The translations under genes and the position numbers were made by a program. DNA of 64,000 nt from positions 3,776,001-3,840,000 of the forward strand of contig CP075370.1 in assembly GCA_019454225.1 (NCBI GenBank), read 5' to 3'. Shown here piece by piece: positions 9,519-18,543 of the stretch (position 1 is the first letter of the stretch; the number at the start of each line of letters is the position of its first letter). The notes under the pieces are model-generated. The model was not told where the DNA came from and made no database searches. It was given only the letters and a program-made list of their open reading frames with translations. This DNA is from Paracoccaceae bacterium. Its GTDB lineage: Bacteria > Pseudomonadota > Alphaproteobacteria > Rhodobacterales > Rhodobacteraceae.

Positions 9519-9929
9519 ATGGACGAAACCACCGGCGGCTGTCTTTGCGGCGCGGTCCGCCTTGTCACCCGCGGCCGCCCCTATCGCGTCGGGCTTTGCC
9601 ATTGCCTCGACTGCCGCAAGAACCACGGCGCGCTGTTCCATGCCTCGGCCATCTTCCCGCAAGAGGCCGTGACGGTCACGGGCCAGACGGCCGACTACTC
9701 CGGGCGGCACTTCTGCCCGCGTTGCGGATCGCCCGTCTATGCGCATTTCGACGACGAGATCGGCGTGAACCTCGGGGCCTTCGACGCGCCCGATGCGTTC
9801 CGGCCGACCTATGAACTGTGGACCATCCGGCGCGAGTCATGGCTGCCGCCCGTGCCCGGCGCCCGCCAGTATGTGCGCGACCGCGAGGGGGGCGGGCGGC
9901 GCGAGGACCAGGCGGAGCCCGGCCCCTAG
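9519..9929 (+). CDS. GFA-family (CENP-V/GFA fold) zinc protein
   Basis: A protein of 136 residues with the zinc cysteines of the GFA fold: GCLCGAV near the N-terminus, CHCLDCRK about 20 residues later, and FCPRCGSPVY. The name comes from glutathione-dependent formaldehyde-activating enzyme, but most members have no proven activity. It lies in opposite orientation between lysC and ptsP, and its stop overlaps the lysC stop by four bases. The 265 bp before it hold no gene I can support. Its C-terminus is short and arginine/glycine-rich. Confidence 0.85.
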   Translation: MDETTGGCLCGAVRLVTRGRPYRVGLCHCLDCRKNHGALFHASAIFPQEAVTVTGQTADYSGRHFCPRCGSPVYAHFDDEIGVNLGAFDAPDAFRPTYELWTIRRESWLPPVPGARQYVRDREGGGRREDQAEPGP

Positions 9930-11182
9930 GCCTTGTCCAGGTCGAACGCGTCGTGCAGCGCCTGCACCGCCAGTTCCATGTATTTCCGGTCGATCAGCAC
10001 CGAAATCTTGATCTCGGACGTGGCGATGACCTTGATGTTCACGTTCTCGGCCGCGAGGGCCGAAAACATCCGCGCCGCCACGCCCACCTGGCTGCGCATG
10101 CCGATACCCACCACCGACACCTTGGCCACATCGGTATCGACCACCAGATCGTCATAGGCGATGCGCCCGGCGGCGCGCGCCTCCTCCATCGCCTTCTGCG
10201 CCCGCGCCACCTGGTTGACCGGGACCGAGAAGGTCATGTCGGTCACCGCGCCGGTATGGGTGCCATAGTTCTTTTCGCTGATGTTCTGGACGATCATGTC
10301 CACGTTCACACCCGCATCGGCCAGCGGCCCGAAGATCGCCGCCGCCACGCCCGGCCGGTCCTCGACCGTGACCAGGGTCATCTTCGCCTCGTCGCGGCTA
10401 TAGGCCACGCCCGATACGACCTTCGATTCCATGATGTCCTCCTCGTCGCAGACCAGGGTTCCGGAGTTGTCGTCGGTGTCCTCGAACGACGACAGCACGC
10501 GCAGCCGCACCTTGTAGCGCATCGCCAGTTCGACCGACCGGGTCTGCAGCACCTTGGCCCCCAGCGAGGCCAGTTCCAGCATTTCCTCGAAGGCGATCTT
10601 CTCCAGCTTGCGCGCCTTGGGGCTGATGCGCGGGTCGGTGGTATAGACGCCATCGACATCGGTATAGATGTCGCAGCGTTCCGCCGCGAAGGCGGCGGCA
10701 AAGGCCACCGCCGTGGTATCGCTGCCGCCACGGCCCAGCGTGGTGATGCGGCCCTCCGGGCTGACGCCCTGGAACCCGGCGACCACCGCCACCTTGAACC
10801 CCTCGGCGAATTTCGCGTCGATGTTGGCGCGCGGGATGTCGATGAACCGCGCGGCGGAATGCGCCGAGGTGGTCAGGATCGGCACCTGCCAGCCCTGCCA
10901 CGACCGCGCGGGCACGTCCATTTCCTGCAGCGTCAGGGCCATCAGACCGGCCGTCACGTTCTCGCCCGAGGACACGACCGCATCGTATTCCCGCGCGTCG
11001 AACAGCGGCGACGTCTGTTCCACCCAGCCGACCAGTTCGTTCGTCTTGCCCGACATGGCGCTGACGATGACGATCACGTCATAGCCGCGCTCGACCTCGC
11101 GCTTCACCTTCTGGGCGGCGTTCCGGATGCGGGACAGGTCGGCCACCGAGGTGCCGCCGAATTTCATCACCAGAAGCGGCAT
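9926..11182 (-). CDS. lysC: Aspartate kinase
   Basis: A protein of 418 residues. It phosphorylates aspartate, the first step toward lysine, threonine and methionine. The kinase domain opens with KFGGTS (residues 7-12) and shows GGSDTTAVA and VDGVYTTDPR; two ACT domains in the last 150 residues should bind the feedback effectors (lysine and/or threonine). It is a lone aspartokinase without a homoserine dehydrogenase domain. Its stop overlaps the convergent GFA gene by four bases. In many alphaproteobacteria lysC directly precedes ptsP; here the GFA gene separates them. Confidence 0.96.
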   Translation of the reverse strand: MPLLVMKFGGTSVADLSRIRNAAQKVKREVERGYDVIVIVSAMSGKTNELVGWVEQTSPLFDAREYDAVVSSGENVTAGLMALTLQEMDVPARSWQGWQVPILTTSAHSAARFIDIPRANIDAKFAEGFKVAVVAGFQGVSPEGRITTLGRGGSDTTAVAFAAAFAAERCDIYTDVDGVYTTDPRISPKARKLEKIAFEEMLELASLGAKVLQTRSVELAMRYKVRLRVLSSFEDTDDNSGTLVCDEEDIMESKVVSGVAYSRDEAKMTLVTVEDRPGVAAAIFGPLADAGVNVDMIVQNISEKNYGTHTGAVTDMTFSVPVNQVARAQKAMEEARAAGRIAYDDLVVDTDVAKVSVVGIGMRSQVGVAARMFSALAAENVNIKVIATSEIKISVLIDRKYMELAVQALHDAFDLDKA

Positions 11183-11255
11183 GGTTCCCCCCGCACGTCC
11201 CCGAAGTCGGGCGTGTCTTTATGCGGGCCGCCGCCGGGGCACAAGGGGGGCGCCG

Positions 11256-11861
11256 TCAGCCCTTCGGCTCGTCCGTCTCGATCCCGTAGCGCTTGAACAG
11301 GCCGCCCTGCGCGATGAAGAACAGGAACAGCGCGGCGGTCAGCCCGAAGGTCTTGAAGTTCACCCATGCATCGGTCGACATCAGCCGCCAGACCGCCTCG
11401 TTCGCCAGGGCCAGCCCGGCAAAAAAGGCGGCAAGGCGCCGCGTCAGGATCATCCAGCCCTCGGGCTGCATCGGCAGCGCCTCTTCCATCACCAGCCGCA
11501 GATAGGACTGCCCGCGCAGCAGCCCGAAGCCCAGGATGCCCGCGAACAGCAGATAGATCATCGTGGGCTTCATCTTGAAGAACCGGTCGTCATTCAGCCA
11601 GACCGACAGCCCGCCGAACAGCACGACCAGCACCACCGTCGCCACCTGCATCTTCGACAGCTTGCCGGTCAGCCGCCACAGGATGCCGGTGGTCAGCACC
11701 ATCAGCGGGATGAACGCGGCCGTGACCGCGATGAACCCGTCATAGTCGGTGCCCGCCACGGTGAACGTGGTGTCGCGCAGCATCAGGTAGCCCGCGAAGA
11801 ACGCGGCAATCGGCCCCAGTTCCAGCGCCATCTTCAGACCCGGGCTGATTTTCTTTTCCAT
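11256..11861 (-). CDS. yciB: Inner-membrane septation protein YciB/IspZ
   Basis: A protein of 201 residues with about five hydrophobic segments. Typical features are ELGPIAAFFAGYL near the N-terminus, KMKPTMIYLLFAG in the middle and WVNFKTFG near the end. YciB/IspZ is an inner-membrane protein linked to cell envelope integrity and septation in enteric bacteria; no reaction is known. It follows the EamA gene by six bases and shares its strand with ftsY, so ftsY-EamA-yciB are probably one operon. Confidence 0.93.
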   Translation of the reverse strand: MEKKISPGLKMALELGPIAAFFAGYLMLRDTTFTVAGTDYDGFIAVTAAFIPLMVLTTGILWRLTGKLSKMQVATVVLVVLFGGLSVWLNDDRFFKMKPTMIYLLFAGILGFGLLRGQSYLRLVMEEALPMQPEGWMILTRRLAAFFAGLALANEAVWRLMSTDAWVNFKTFGLTAALFLFFIAQGGLFKRYGIETDEPKG

Positions 11862-11867
11862 CGTCGC

Positions 11868-12773
11868 CTATCCCGCCTGCACCATCACCGCGCCCGCTGC
11901 CACGCCGGCCATCAGCATCGCCCGCACCGGGCCCACCTTCTCGCCCAGAACCACCCAGCCGATCAGCGCCGCGAACAAGGTAGAGGTTTCGCGCAGCGCC
12001 GCAACCTCGCCCACCTTGCCCAGCCGCGTCGCCAGCATCACCCCCCCGAAGGACACAAAGGCCACCAGCCCCCCGATCGCCCCCCGCATCAGAAGCGGGC
12101 CGGGCGCGGGCAGCGCGGGCCCGATCCCCCGCCACAGGCGCCAGGCACAGAGGATCGGAAAGTCCAGCGCCGTGATCAGGAAGAACCACGCAAGGAAGGT
12201 GAACGGATCGGGTGTCAGCCGGATGCCCCAGGCATCGTAGGTCGTGTACAGCGCCACCAGCAGGCCGCCCGCCAGCGCCCAGGCCAGCCCCGCGCGGATC
12301 GGCCCGCGGCCCACCGTGACGCCGCGCAGGTTCACCGCCGCCAGCGCCAGGATCGACGCCGACAGCACCGCCACCCCCGCCCATTGCAGCGCGCCATAGC
12401 GCTCCGACAGGAACACCGCCGCAAAGGCCAGCGTGGCCAGCGGTCCGGTCCCGCGCACCACCGGATAGACCACGGTGAAGGCCGCGCGCTCATAGGCCAG
12501 CGCCATGGTCAGCTTGTAGGCAAAGTGGATCGCCAGGCAGCCTGCCAGCACCAGCCATTCGAACCCCTGCGGCCAGGGCACCAGGAACAGCGCCACCGGC
12601 GCGGCGTAGACCGCGATCCAGATGTCGATCGACCCCCGGGTGATCCAGGGGTCATGCCGCCCCTTCTGCAACGCTCCGAACACCGCATGCGCGCAGGCCG
12701 ACATCAGCGCCAGCGCCAGCGCAAGCCGCGCGCCCTCGGGCGTCCCCTCGATCGAGATCAGCCAGTCGGTCAC
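11868..12773 (-). CDS. EamA/DMT family transporter
   Basis: About 301 residues with roughly ten hydrophobic segments arranged as two EamA repeats. Substrate unknown; DMT proteins export metabolites or amino acids. I chose the GTG at 12771-12773 (VTDWLISIEG) because the first membrane segment begins soon after it and it falls 49 bp past the ftsY stop; a longer frame to 12878 would overlap ftsY and adds a poor leader. Neither start has a strong ribosome site. It sits between ftsY and yciB on the same strand. Confidence 0.85.
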   Translation of the reverse strand: MTDWLISIEGTPEGARLALALALMSACAHAVFGALQKGRHDPWITRGSIDIWIAVYAAPVALFLVPWPQGFEWLVLAGCLAIHFAYKLTMALAYERAAFTVVYPVVRGTGPLATLAFAAVFLSERYGALQWAGVAVLSASILALAAVNLRGVTVGRGPIRAGLAWALAGGLLVALYTTYDAWGIRLTPDPFTFLAWFFLITALDFPILCAWRLWRGIGPALPAPGPLLMRGAIGGLVAFVSFGGVMLATRLGKVGEVAALRETSTLFAALIGWVVLGEKVGPVRAMLMAGVAAGAVMVQAG

Positions 12774-12822
12774 GCCGCAGGCCCCGGCCGCGCCGCGCCG
12801 CTGCCATGGCGGCTGCCGCGCA

Positions 12823-13833
12823 TCACCCGTCCAGCCCCACCAGCGCCCGGGCGAAATCGGCCGGATCGAAGGGGGCAAGGTCGTCGATCTGCTCGCCCAC
12901 CCCGATCGCGTGGATCGGCAGGCCGAACCGGTCGGCCAGCGCCACCAGCACGCCGCCCTTGGCGGTGCCGTCCAGCTTGGTCATCACCAGCCCCGACACA
13001 TCCGCCAGCTTGCGGAAGATCTCCACCTGGCTCAGCGCGTTCTGGCCGGTCGTCGCATCCAGCACCAGAAGGGTGTTGTGCGGCGCGTCGGGGTCCTTCT
13101 TGCGGATGACACGCACGATCTTGGCCAGTTCCTCCATCAGGTCGGCGCGGTTCTGCAACCGCCCCGCCGTGTCGATCAGCAGAAGGTCGGCACCCGTCGC
13201 CTCGGCCCGGGTCATGGCATCGAAGGCCAGGCTGGCCGGGTCCGACCCCTCGGGCGCGGTCAGCACCGGAACGCCGGCCCGCTGTCCCCAGACCTGCAGC
13301 TGCTCCACCGCCGCCGCGCGGAACGTGTCGCCCGCCGCGATCACCACCGATTTCCCGGCGGCCCGGAACTGGCTGGCCAGCTTGCCGATGGTCGTGGTCT
13401 TGCCCGACCCGTTCACCCCCACCACCAGCACCACCTGCGGACGCCGGGGATAGATCGGCAGCGGCCGCGCCACCGGTTCCATGATCCGCGCGATCTCATC
13501 GGCCAGGGCCTGGCGCAACTCGCCCGCGGTGACGCGCCGCCCCATCCGGCCCTGCGCGATGTTCGCCGTCACGCGCAATGCGGTGTCCACGCCCATGTCC
13601 GCCTCGATCAGCAGCTCTTCCAGGCTTTCCAGCATCGCATCGTCCAGCAGGCGGCGCGGCTCGTCCGCCTCGGCCCGTCCGATCAGGCGGTCGATCAGCC
13701 CCGCCTTCGGCGCCGCCGGTTTCGTCGCCCCGGCCTGCGGCGCCGGGGCTTCCGCCACCAGCGCATCCAGCCCGCCCGCGATCTTGTCGGAAGACCGGAA
13801 CATCCGGTCGCGGAGTTTCTTGAAGAACGACAT
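12823..13833 (-). CDS. ftsY: Signal recognition particle receptor FtsY
   Basis: A protein of 336 residues from MSFFKKLRDRMF; ten codons upstream are open but unlikely to be used. FtsY docks SRP-bound ribosomes at the membrane. The NG GTPase domain shows G1 VGVNGSGKTTT near residue 138, then DTFRAAA, DTAGR and TKLDGTAKGG. The N-terminal acidic A domain is very short, as in many alphaproteobacteria. The downstream EamA and yciB genes follow on the same strand. Confidence 0.97.
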   Translation of the reverse strand: MSFFKKLRDRMFRSSDKIAGGLDALVAEAPAPQAGATKPAAPKAGLIDRLIGRAEADEPRRLLDDAMLESLEELLIEADMGVDTALRVTANIAQGRMGRRVTAGELRQALADEIARIMEPVARPLPIYPRRPQVVLVVGVNGSGKTTTIGKLASQFRAAGKSVVIAAGDTFRAAAVEQLQVWGQRAGVPVLTAPEGSDPASLAFDAMTRAEATGADLLLIDTAGRLQNRADLMEELAKIVRVIRKKDPDAPHNTLLVLDATTGQNALSQVEIFRKLADVSGLVMTKLDGTAKGGVLVALADRFGLPIHAIGVGEQIDDLAPFDPADFARALVGLDG

Positions 13834-13893
13834 GCTTGCCCCCGGGGCCGGTTCCCCCTTCACCTAACTCCTGGGCGGCGCAAGGGGAAGGGT

Positions 13894-14562
13894 TCAGCGC
13901 CCGATGAATGCGCCCGCGCCACCCGCCGCCAGCGCCCCGGCAAGGATCATCGCCTGCCCGCCCCAGTAGGGCGGCCACAGCGCCAGCCCCGCCGCCCGCC
14001 GCGCCGCAGCACCGGTCAGCACGAAGATCTGCAGCGAAAGGATCACGTCCGACAGGATGAAGGACGCAGCCCCGGCCATCAGCCAGCCCCTGCCCGGCAC
14101 CTCCGGCAGCACCATGGCCGCCAGGCCCATCAGCACGATCACCACCACATAGCCGCGCACCGGCCAGCGCAGCGCCCCGGCGCGCGGCGCCAGCCAGACC
14201 TCGGTGGACAGCGCCAGGATGACCAGCGCAAGCGCGGGCGGGACCGGCGGCAGCGGCAGGCCGCCACCCGCCGCCACCCCGGCAAAGGCCACGACATAGG
14301 CCAGATGCCCCGCCGTAAAGGCCGCCATGCCCGCCAGGAACCACCGCTCACCGGGCCGCGACAGCGCCAGATCCCCCAGCGCCCCCAGCGCAAGGCCCAG
14401 CGTCACCGTCCAGACCGCCCCGCCCCACCAGGCGGCCAGCGCCAGCAGCGCCACGGCCAGCGTCTTGACGACCGACCGCAGCGCCCCGCTCGCCTCCGAC
14501 CCGGCAAAGCGGATCTGGTAGAGGGCGGCAAGGACGGCGGCGGCAAGGGCGGCAAGGGGCAT
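13894..14562 (-). CDS. YhhN family membrane protein (lysoplasmalogenase-like)
   Basis: A protein of 222 residues, almost wholly hydrophobic, with about seven to eight membrane segments. The GALGDLALSRPG stretch, with an acidic residue in a membrane helix, and ASFILSDVILS match the YhhN/TMEM86 family, whose animal members hydrolyse lysoplasmalogen. Bacterial substrate uncertain. Start at MPLAALAAAVLAALYQ (14560-14562). It is divergent from the AlkB-like gene with a 167-bp spacer. A longer upstream frame is arginine-rich filler. Confidence 0.8.
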   Translation of the reverse strand: MPLAALAAAVLAALYQIRFAGSEASGALRSVVKTLAVALLALAAWWGGAVWTVTLGLALGALGDLALSRPGERWFLAGMAAFTAGHLAYVVAFAGVAAGGGLPLPPVPPALALVILALSTEVWLAPRAGALRWPVRGYVVVIVLMGLAAMVLPEVPGRGWLMAGAASFILSDVILSLQIFVLTGAAARRAAGLALWPPYWGGQAMILAGALAAGGAGAFIGR

Positions 14563-14729
14563 CGGCGGCTCCGGTCGGGCGGCAGGCGGCAGGCTATGCC
14601 ATCGCCACGCCGCTGGAAACCGCGTCCGGCCACCGGTCGGCCCGCCGGTTCCCGCCCGGCACCGGCAGCGCGCGATTGTCGCGCGCCTGCGCCCTGCCCC
14701 ATGCCCCGCCGCCGTGCTATACCCCCCGC

Positions 14730-15779
14730 ATGTCCGACACGCCCGCCCCGCGCCCCCCCTTCCCGGTCCCCGCCATGGCGCTTTTCGCCGCCGCCGCGCT
14801 GCTGCCGCTTGGCCTGATGGCGATGGGCGCCATGGCGGGCGGGGCCTGGGCCGTGGCCGGTCTGGCATGGATCACCCTGTTCGCGGCGGCGATGGACCGG
14901 TTCGTTCCCTGGGTGCTGCCCGACGCCCCCGAGGGGTCCGAGTTTCCCGCCGCGGACCCGCTGCTTGTCGCCATCGGCCTGCTTCACCTGCTGGCACTTC
15001 CGCTGGCGGTTCATGCCGTGGCGGGCGCCAGCGGGCTGGCCGGATGGGAACGCGCGACGCTGTTCGCGGCCTTCGGCCTGTGGTTCGGCCAGGTCGCGAA
15101 TCCGGCGGCGCATGAGTTGATCCACCGGGGCGACCGGCGGCTGTTCCGGCTCGGCGCCGCGGTCTATGCCAGCCTCGGCTTCGGCCACCATGCCAGCGCG
15201 CATCGCCTGGTCCACCATCGCCACGCCGCCAGCCGGGCCGACCCGAACACCGCGCGCCCCGGCGAGGGCTATTACCGGTTCTTCCTGCGCGCCTGGGCCG
15301 GATCGTTCCGCGAGGGTCGCCGGGCCGAGGCCGCGCGCCCGCGCGGCCTGCACCCCTACGCCTGGTATCTTGCGGGCACGGCGGCGGCGGCGGGGCTCGC
15401 GGTCCTGCTGGCGGGGGGCTGGGGGCTGGCCGCCTGGGCCGGCCTTGCCCTGCATGCGCAAAGCCAGCTTCTGCTGTCCGACTATGTCCAGCACTACGGA
15501 TTGCAGCGCCGGGCAGGCCCGGACGGGCGCCTCGAACCGGTCGGCGACCGGCATTCCTGGAACGCGCCGCACTGGTTCACCGGGGCAATGATGCTGAACG
15601 CGCCCCGCCATTCCGATCACCACGCCCATCCCGCCCGCCCCTTCCCCGCGCTGCGCCTGCCCGGGCCGGACGATGCGCCGCGCCTGCCCCATGCCCTGCC
15701 GGTCTGCTGCGTCGTGGCGCTTGTCCCGCCGGTCTGGCGGCGGATGATGGCGCCGCATGTGGCGCGCTGGCGGGGCTGA
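14730..15779 (+). CDS. AlkB-like membrane di-iron monooxygenase (alkane hydroxylase/desaturase superfamily)
   Basis: A protein of 349 residues, shorter than classical AlkB (about 400). All histidine boxes of the AlkB group are present: HELIHR at residue 128, HRLVHHRH at 158, DYVQHYGL near 251 and NAPRHSDHH at 290. Several membrane segments precede and separate them, so the active site faces the cytoplasm. AlkB enzymes hydroxylate medium-chain alkanes with rubredoxin; no rubredoxin gene is nearby, so the substrate could be another lipid or alkyl chain. Start at ATG 14730. Confidence 0.8.
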   Translation: MSDTPAPRPPFPVPAMALFAAAALLPLGLMAMGAMAGGAWAVAGLAWITLFAAAMDRFVPWVLPDAPEGSEFPAADPLLVAIGLLHLLALPLAVHAVAGASGLAGWERATLFAAFGLWFGQVANPAAHELIHRGDRRLFRLGAAVYASLGFGHHASAHRLVHHRHAASRADPNTARPGEGYYRFFLRAWAGSFREGRRAEAARPRGLHPYAWYLAGTAAAAGLAVLLAGGWGLAAWAGLALHAQSQLLLSDYVQHYGLQRRAGPDGRLEPVGDRHSWNAPHWFTGAMMLNAPRHSDHHAHPARPFPALRLPGPDDAPRLPHALPVCCVVALVPPVWRRMMAPHVARWRG

Positions 15780-15856
15780 CAAAGGCGTGACTGGCGCACC
15801 CGCCCCGGTCTTGGCAGGGTGGCGACACCCCTGACCGACCCGCGACGGAGACCTCC

Positions 15857-16264
15857 ATGCGCCGCAGCCTGACGGCCCTCGCCCTTGCCCTGACACTCGC
15901 CCCGGCGGCATCGGGCGCCGCCGACGCCCCCCTGACCGCCGAGCAGTTCGAGGCGCTGACCACCGGCCGCACCCTGACCTATGCCCTGGGCGGCGAGATC
16001 TACGGGATCGAGGAATACCGCCCGGGGCGCCGCGTGCTCTGGGCATTCCGCGGCGACGAATGCCGCGAGGGCACATGGTATCCCCAGGGCCCCGAGATCT
16101 GCTTCGTCTACACCTATGATCCGACGCCGCAATGCTGGCTGTTCCACCAGCGGGCAGGCGGGCTGACCGCGCGCTTCACCGGCGATCCGCAGGGCGCCGA
16201 ACTGTCGGTGGTGGCCGAAAGCGATGGGCCGCTGATCTGCGCCGGTCCGGACGTGGGGGCCTGA
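15857..16264 (+). CDS. Small secreted protein, unknown function
   Basis: A protein of 135 residues. An N-terminal signal peptide (RRSLTALALALTLAPAASGA) predicts export to the periplasm. The mature part has four cysteines (DECREG, EICFVY, PQCWLF, LICAG) that could form two disulfides, and several aromatic residues. I do not recognise a named domain. It follows the AlkB-like gene by 77 bp on the same strand and has a GGAG-type ribosome site. A stable hairpin lies just downstream. Confidence 0.75.
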   Translation: MRRSLTALALALTLAPAASGAADAPLTAEQFEALTTGRTLTYALGGEIYGIEEYRPGRRVLWAFRGDECREGTWYPQGPEICFVYTYDPTPQCWLFHQRAGGLTARFTGDPQGAELSVVAESDGPLICAGPDVGA

Positions 16265-16276
16265 CCTCCGCCCGGC

Positions 16277-16305
16277 AGAAACCCCGCCGGGGTGAACCGG
16301 CGGGG
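16277..16305 (-). terminator. Rho-independent terminator of the mtnP-DUF2927-apt operon
   Basis: A perfect nine-base stem (CCCCGCCGG / CCGGCGGGG) with a six-base loop. Read on the minus strand it is followed by TTTCT, so it should end the apt transcript. On the plus strand there is no T run, but the stem could also slow transcription from the gene at 15857. Confidence 0.6.
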
Positions 16306-16416
16306 CTGGGGTTGGGTGGGTCACGTGCTTTTGCAAGCAGCACGCCGGTTGCCCGGCCCGCTCAGGCTTAGGGTGATTCCCTTACCAACTGGTGAACACC
16401 GCTTAACCCTTTTCGC

Positions 16417-16950
16417 CTAGAGCCCCTCGAAGGCGCACAGCGCATGCACCTCCATGCCCAGCCCGGCCAGCCGCTTGCGCCCGCCCAGGTCGGGCAGGTC
16501 CACGACAAAGGCGCATCCCGTCACCTGCGCGCCCAGCCGCTCGATCAGGTTGATGCCCGCCTCGGCCGTGCCGCCGGTGGCCAGCAGGTCATCGACCAGC
16601 AGCACCGTCTCGCCCGGCGCCATCGCATCGGCATGCACCTCCATCACCGCCTCGCCATATTCCAGCGTATAGCCCTGCGAGATCGTGGCACCCGGCAGCT
16701 TCCCCTTCTTGCGGATCGGCACGAAACCGCAGCTCAGCTGGTGCGCGACCGCCCCGCCCAGGATGAATCCGCGCGCCTCCAGCCCCGCCACCTTGTCGAT
16801 GCGCCGCCCGGCATAGGGGGCCAGCAGCTGATCCACCGCCATCCGGAACCCGCGCGGGTCGGCGAACAGCGTCGTGACATCGCGGAACAGGATTCCCTCA
16901 TGCGGGAAATCCACGATGGTGCGGATATAGTCCTTGACGGTCCTGGTCAC
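16417..16950 (-). CDS. apt: Adenine phosphoribosyltransferase
   Basis: A protein of 177 residues. It converts adenine and PRPP to AMP in the cytoplasm. The PRPP loop is [17 protein letters not shown] at residues 116-132; [10 protein letters not shown] and [16 protein letters not shown] are family-typical. It is last in a cluster with a DUF2927 gene and mtnP on the same strand. MtnP releases adenine from methylthioadenosine and Apt recovers it, so the grouping makes metabolic sense. The gap to the DUF2927 gene is 21 bp. Confidence 0.95.
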   Translation of the reverse strand: MTRTVKDYIRTIVDFPHEGILFRDVTTLFADPRGFRMAVDQLLAPYAGRRIDKVAGLEARGFILGGAVAHQLSCGFVPIRKKGKLPGATISQGYTLEYGEAVMEVHADAMAPGETVLLVDDLLATGGTAEAGINLIERLGAQVTGCAFVVDLPDLGGRKRLAGLGMEVHALCAFEGL

Positions 16951-16971
16951 GGCCTTGGGTTCCTTGCAGGG

Positions 16972-17655
16972 TCAGCGCGGCGGATAGTGCAGCCGCAGGA
17001 TCGCGCGGTCCTGCCCCCGAAGCCAGGTCACGCCATTCGAATTGTCGTCGAAGATGGACAGCTCCGAATATCCGGCGCCCTCCACGTCATGCCACAGGCC
17101 CAGGCTCTGCACGATCTCCTCCAGCACCACCGACCGGACCTCTCCCGCCCGGATGTCGGACGAGATCAGGATCGCCGCGCGCTCCAGCACCCGGTCGCCG
17201 TTCCACCAGATCTGGAACTGCCCCACCCCGATGGCGATCCCGTCGGGGAAGCCCGGCACATCGCGCGTGCGCTCGCCCTCGCGCAACCGGCTGCGCATGA
17301 TGCGGATATGCGGCCGCTCGCCCGGCGCGACCCGCCGCAGCCGCAGCCCCGCCCCAGTGCCGTTGATCTCGGCAATCGCGGCGTCCACCGACGTCTCGAC
17401 GATACGGCCGATGGCCGCGGGATAGCCCGGATCGGGCGGCATCAGGGCCACCCGCAGGTCCATCCGCGTGCGCCGCCCCCAGGCCACCCACGGGTCGCGG
17501 CACTTGCCCCCCGGCGATGCCGCGCAGGCCACCGCACGGTGGAAATCGGTGTCCGAAACCTGCTGGTCCAGTCGCACCAGCGTCTCGGCCCATGCCGGCG
17601 GCACCGCCCCCAGCACCAGCGCAAGCATCAGCGCCACAAACCCGCGCGCCCTCAC
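16972..17655 (-). CDS. DUF2927 domain protein, secreted
   Basis: A protein of 227 residues. A signal peptide (LMLALVLGAVPPAWA) predicts periplasmic location. VVLEEIVQSLGLWHD near residue 180 is the hallmark of DUF2927 and resembles, without the full HExxH pattern, the helix of zinc peptidases. Mature cysteines at AVACAASPGGKC may pair. Its ATG overlaps the mtnP stop by four bases, so it is translationally coupled between two salvage enzymes. No function is known to me. Confidence 0.85.
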   Translation of the reverse strand: MRARGFVALMLALVLGAVPPAWAETLVRLDQQVSDTDFHRAVACAASPGGKCRDPWVAWGRRTRMDLRVALMPPDPGYPAAIGRIVETSVDAAIAEINGTGAGLRLRRVAPGERPHIRIMRSRLREGERTRDVPGFPDGIAIGVGQFQIWWNGDRVLERAAILISSDIRAGEVRSVVLEEIVQSLGLWHDVEGAGYSELSIFDDNSNGVTWLRGQDRAILRLHYPPR

Positions 17656-18515
17656 AGCACGCGCCCCGCCACCGCATCCAGCCGCGCCAGAACCGCCGGA
17701 TCGCGCGCCGCGGGCGCGGTCATCACCGCATGGTCCAGCGCGCGGTCGCAGCCATGCGGGCAGGGCACCCGGTCGGCCCCCAGCACCCCGGGCAGGGCCG
17801 CGACCAGCCCCCGCGCCGCGGCGGCATTGGCCCCCAGCACCGCGATCACCTGCGCCACATCCACCGCGCCGTGGCTGTCGTGCCAGCAGTCATAGTCGGT
17901 CACCATCGCCACGCAGGCATAGCAAAGCTCGGCCTCGCGGGCGAGCTTTGCCTCGGGCATTCCGGTCATGCCGATCACGTCGGCCCCCCACTGCCGGTAC
18001 AGGCGGCTTTCGGCCAGCGTCGAAAACTGCGGCCCCTCCATCGCCAGATAGGTTGCCCCCCGGTGCAGCCGCACCCCCGCCGGGGCCGCTGCCGCGCAGG
18101 CGTCGGACAGGCGCGGGCAGGTCGGATGCGCCACGCTCACATGCGCCACGCAGCCCGGCCCGAAGAACGATTTCTCGCGTGCGAAGGTCCGGTCGATGTA
18201 CTGGTCGACCAGCACGAAATCGCCCGGCGCATAGTCCTCGCGCAGGCTGCCCACGGCCGAGACCGACAGCACGTCGGTGCAGCCCATCCGCTTCAGCGCG
18301 TCGATATTGGCCCGATAGGGCACCGAGGTCGGCGCATGCACATGGCCCCGCCCGTGGCGCGGCAGGAACGCCATCGGCACCCCCGCGATCCGGCCCACCA
18401 GCACCTCGTCCGAGGGTTTGCCCCAGGGCGTGTCCACCTCTACCCAGGACGCGCCTTCCAGCCCCGCGATGTCGTAAAGACCCGAGCCGCCGATCACCCC
18501 GATCATGGTCTGCAT
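17652..18515 (-). CDS. mtnP: S-methyl-5'-thioadenosine phosphorylase
   Basis: A protein of 287 residues. It splits methylthioadenosine with phosphate into adenine and methylthioribose-1-phosphate. Landmarks are GVIGGSGLYD at the start, LPRHGRGH, AMEGPQFST, and MTGMPEAKLAREAELCY followed by TDYDCWH, typical of MTA phosphorylases rather than plain purine nucleoside phosphorylases. Start at MQTMIGVIGG (18513-18515); upstream residues to 18572 are filler. It heads the mtnP-DUF2927-apt unit and has a predicted promoter 29-57 bp upstream. Confidence 0.93.
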   Translation of the reverse strand: MQTMIGVIGGSGLYDIAGLEGASWVEVDTPWGKPSDEVLVGRIAGVPMAFLPRHGRGHVHAPTSVPYRANIDALKRMGCTDVLSVSAVGSLREDYAPGDFVLVDQYIDRTFAREKSFFGPGCVAHVSVAHPTCPRLSDACAAAAPAGVRLHRGATYLAMEGPQFSTLAESRLYRQWGADVIGMTGMPEAKLAREAELCYACVAMVTDYDCWHDSHGAVDVAQVIAVLGANAAAARGLVAALPGVLGADRVPCPHGCDRALDHAVMTAPAARDPAVLARLDAVAGRVL

Positions 18516-18543
18516 CGCGGCCCTCCGGTTGCGCAGCCGGGGC

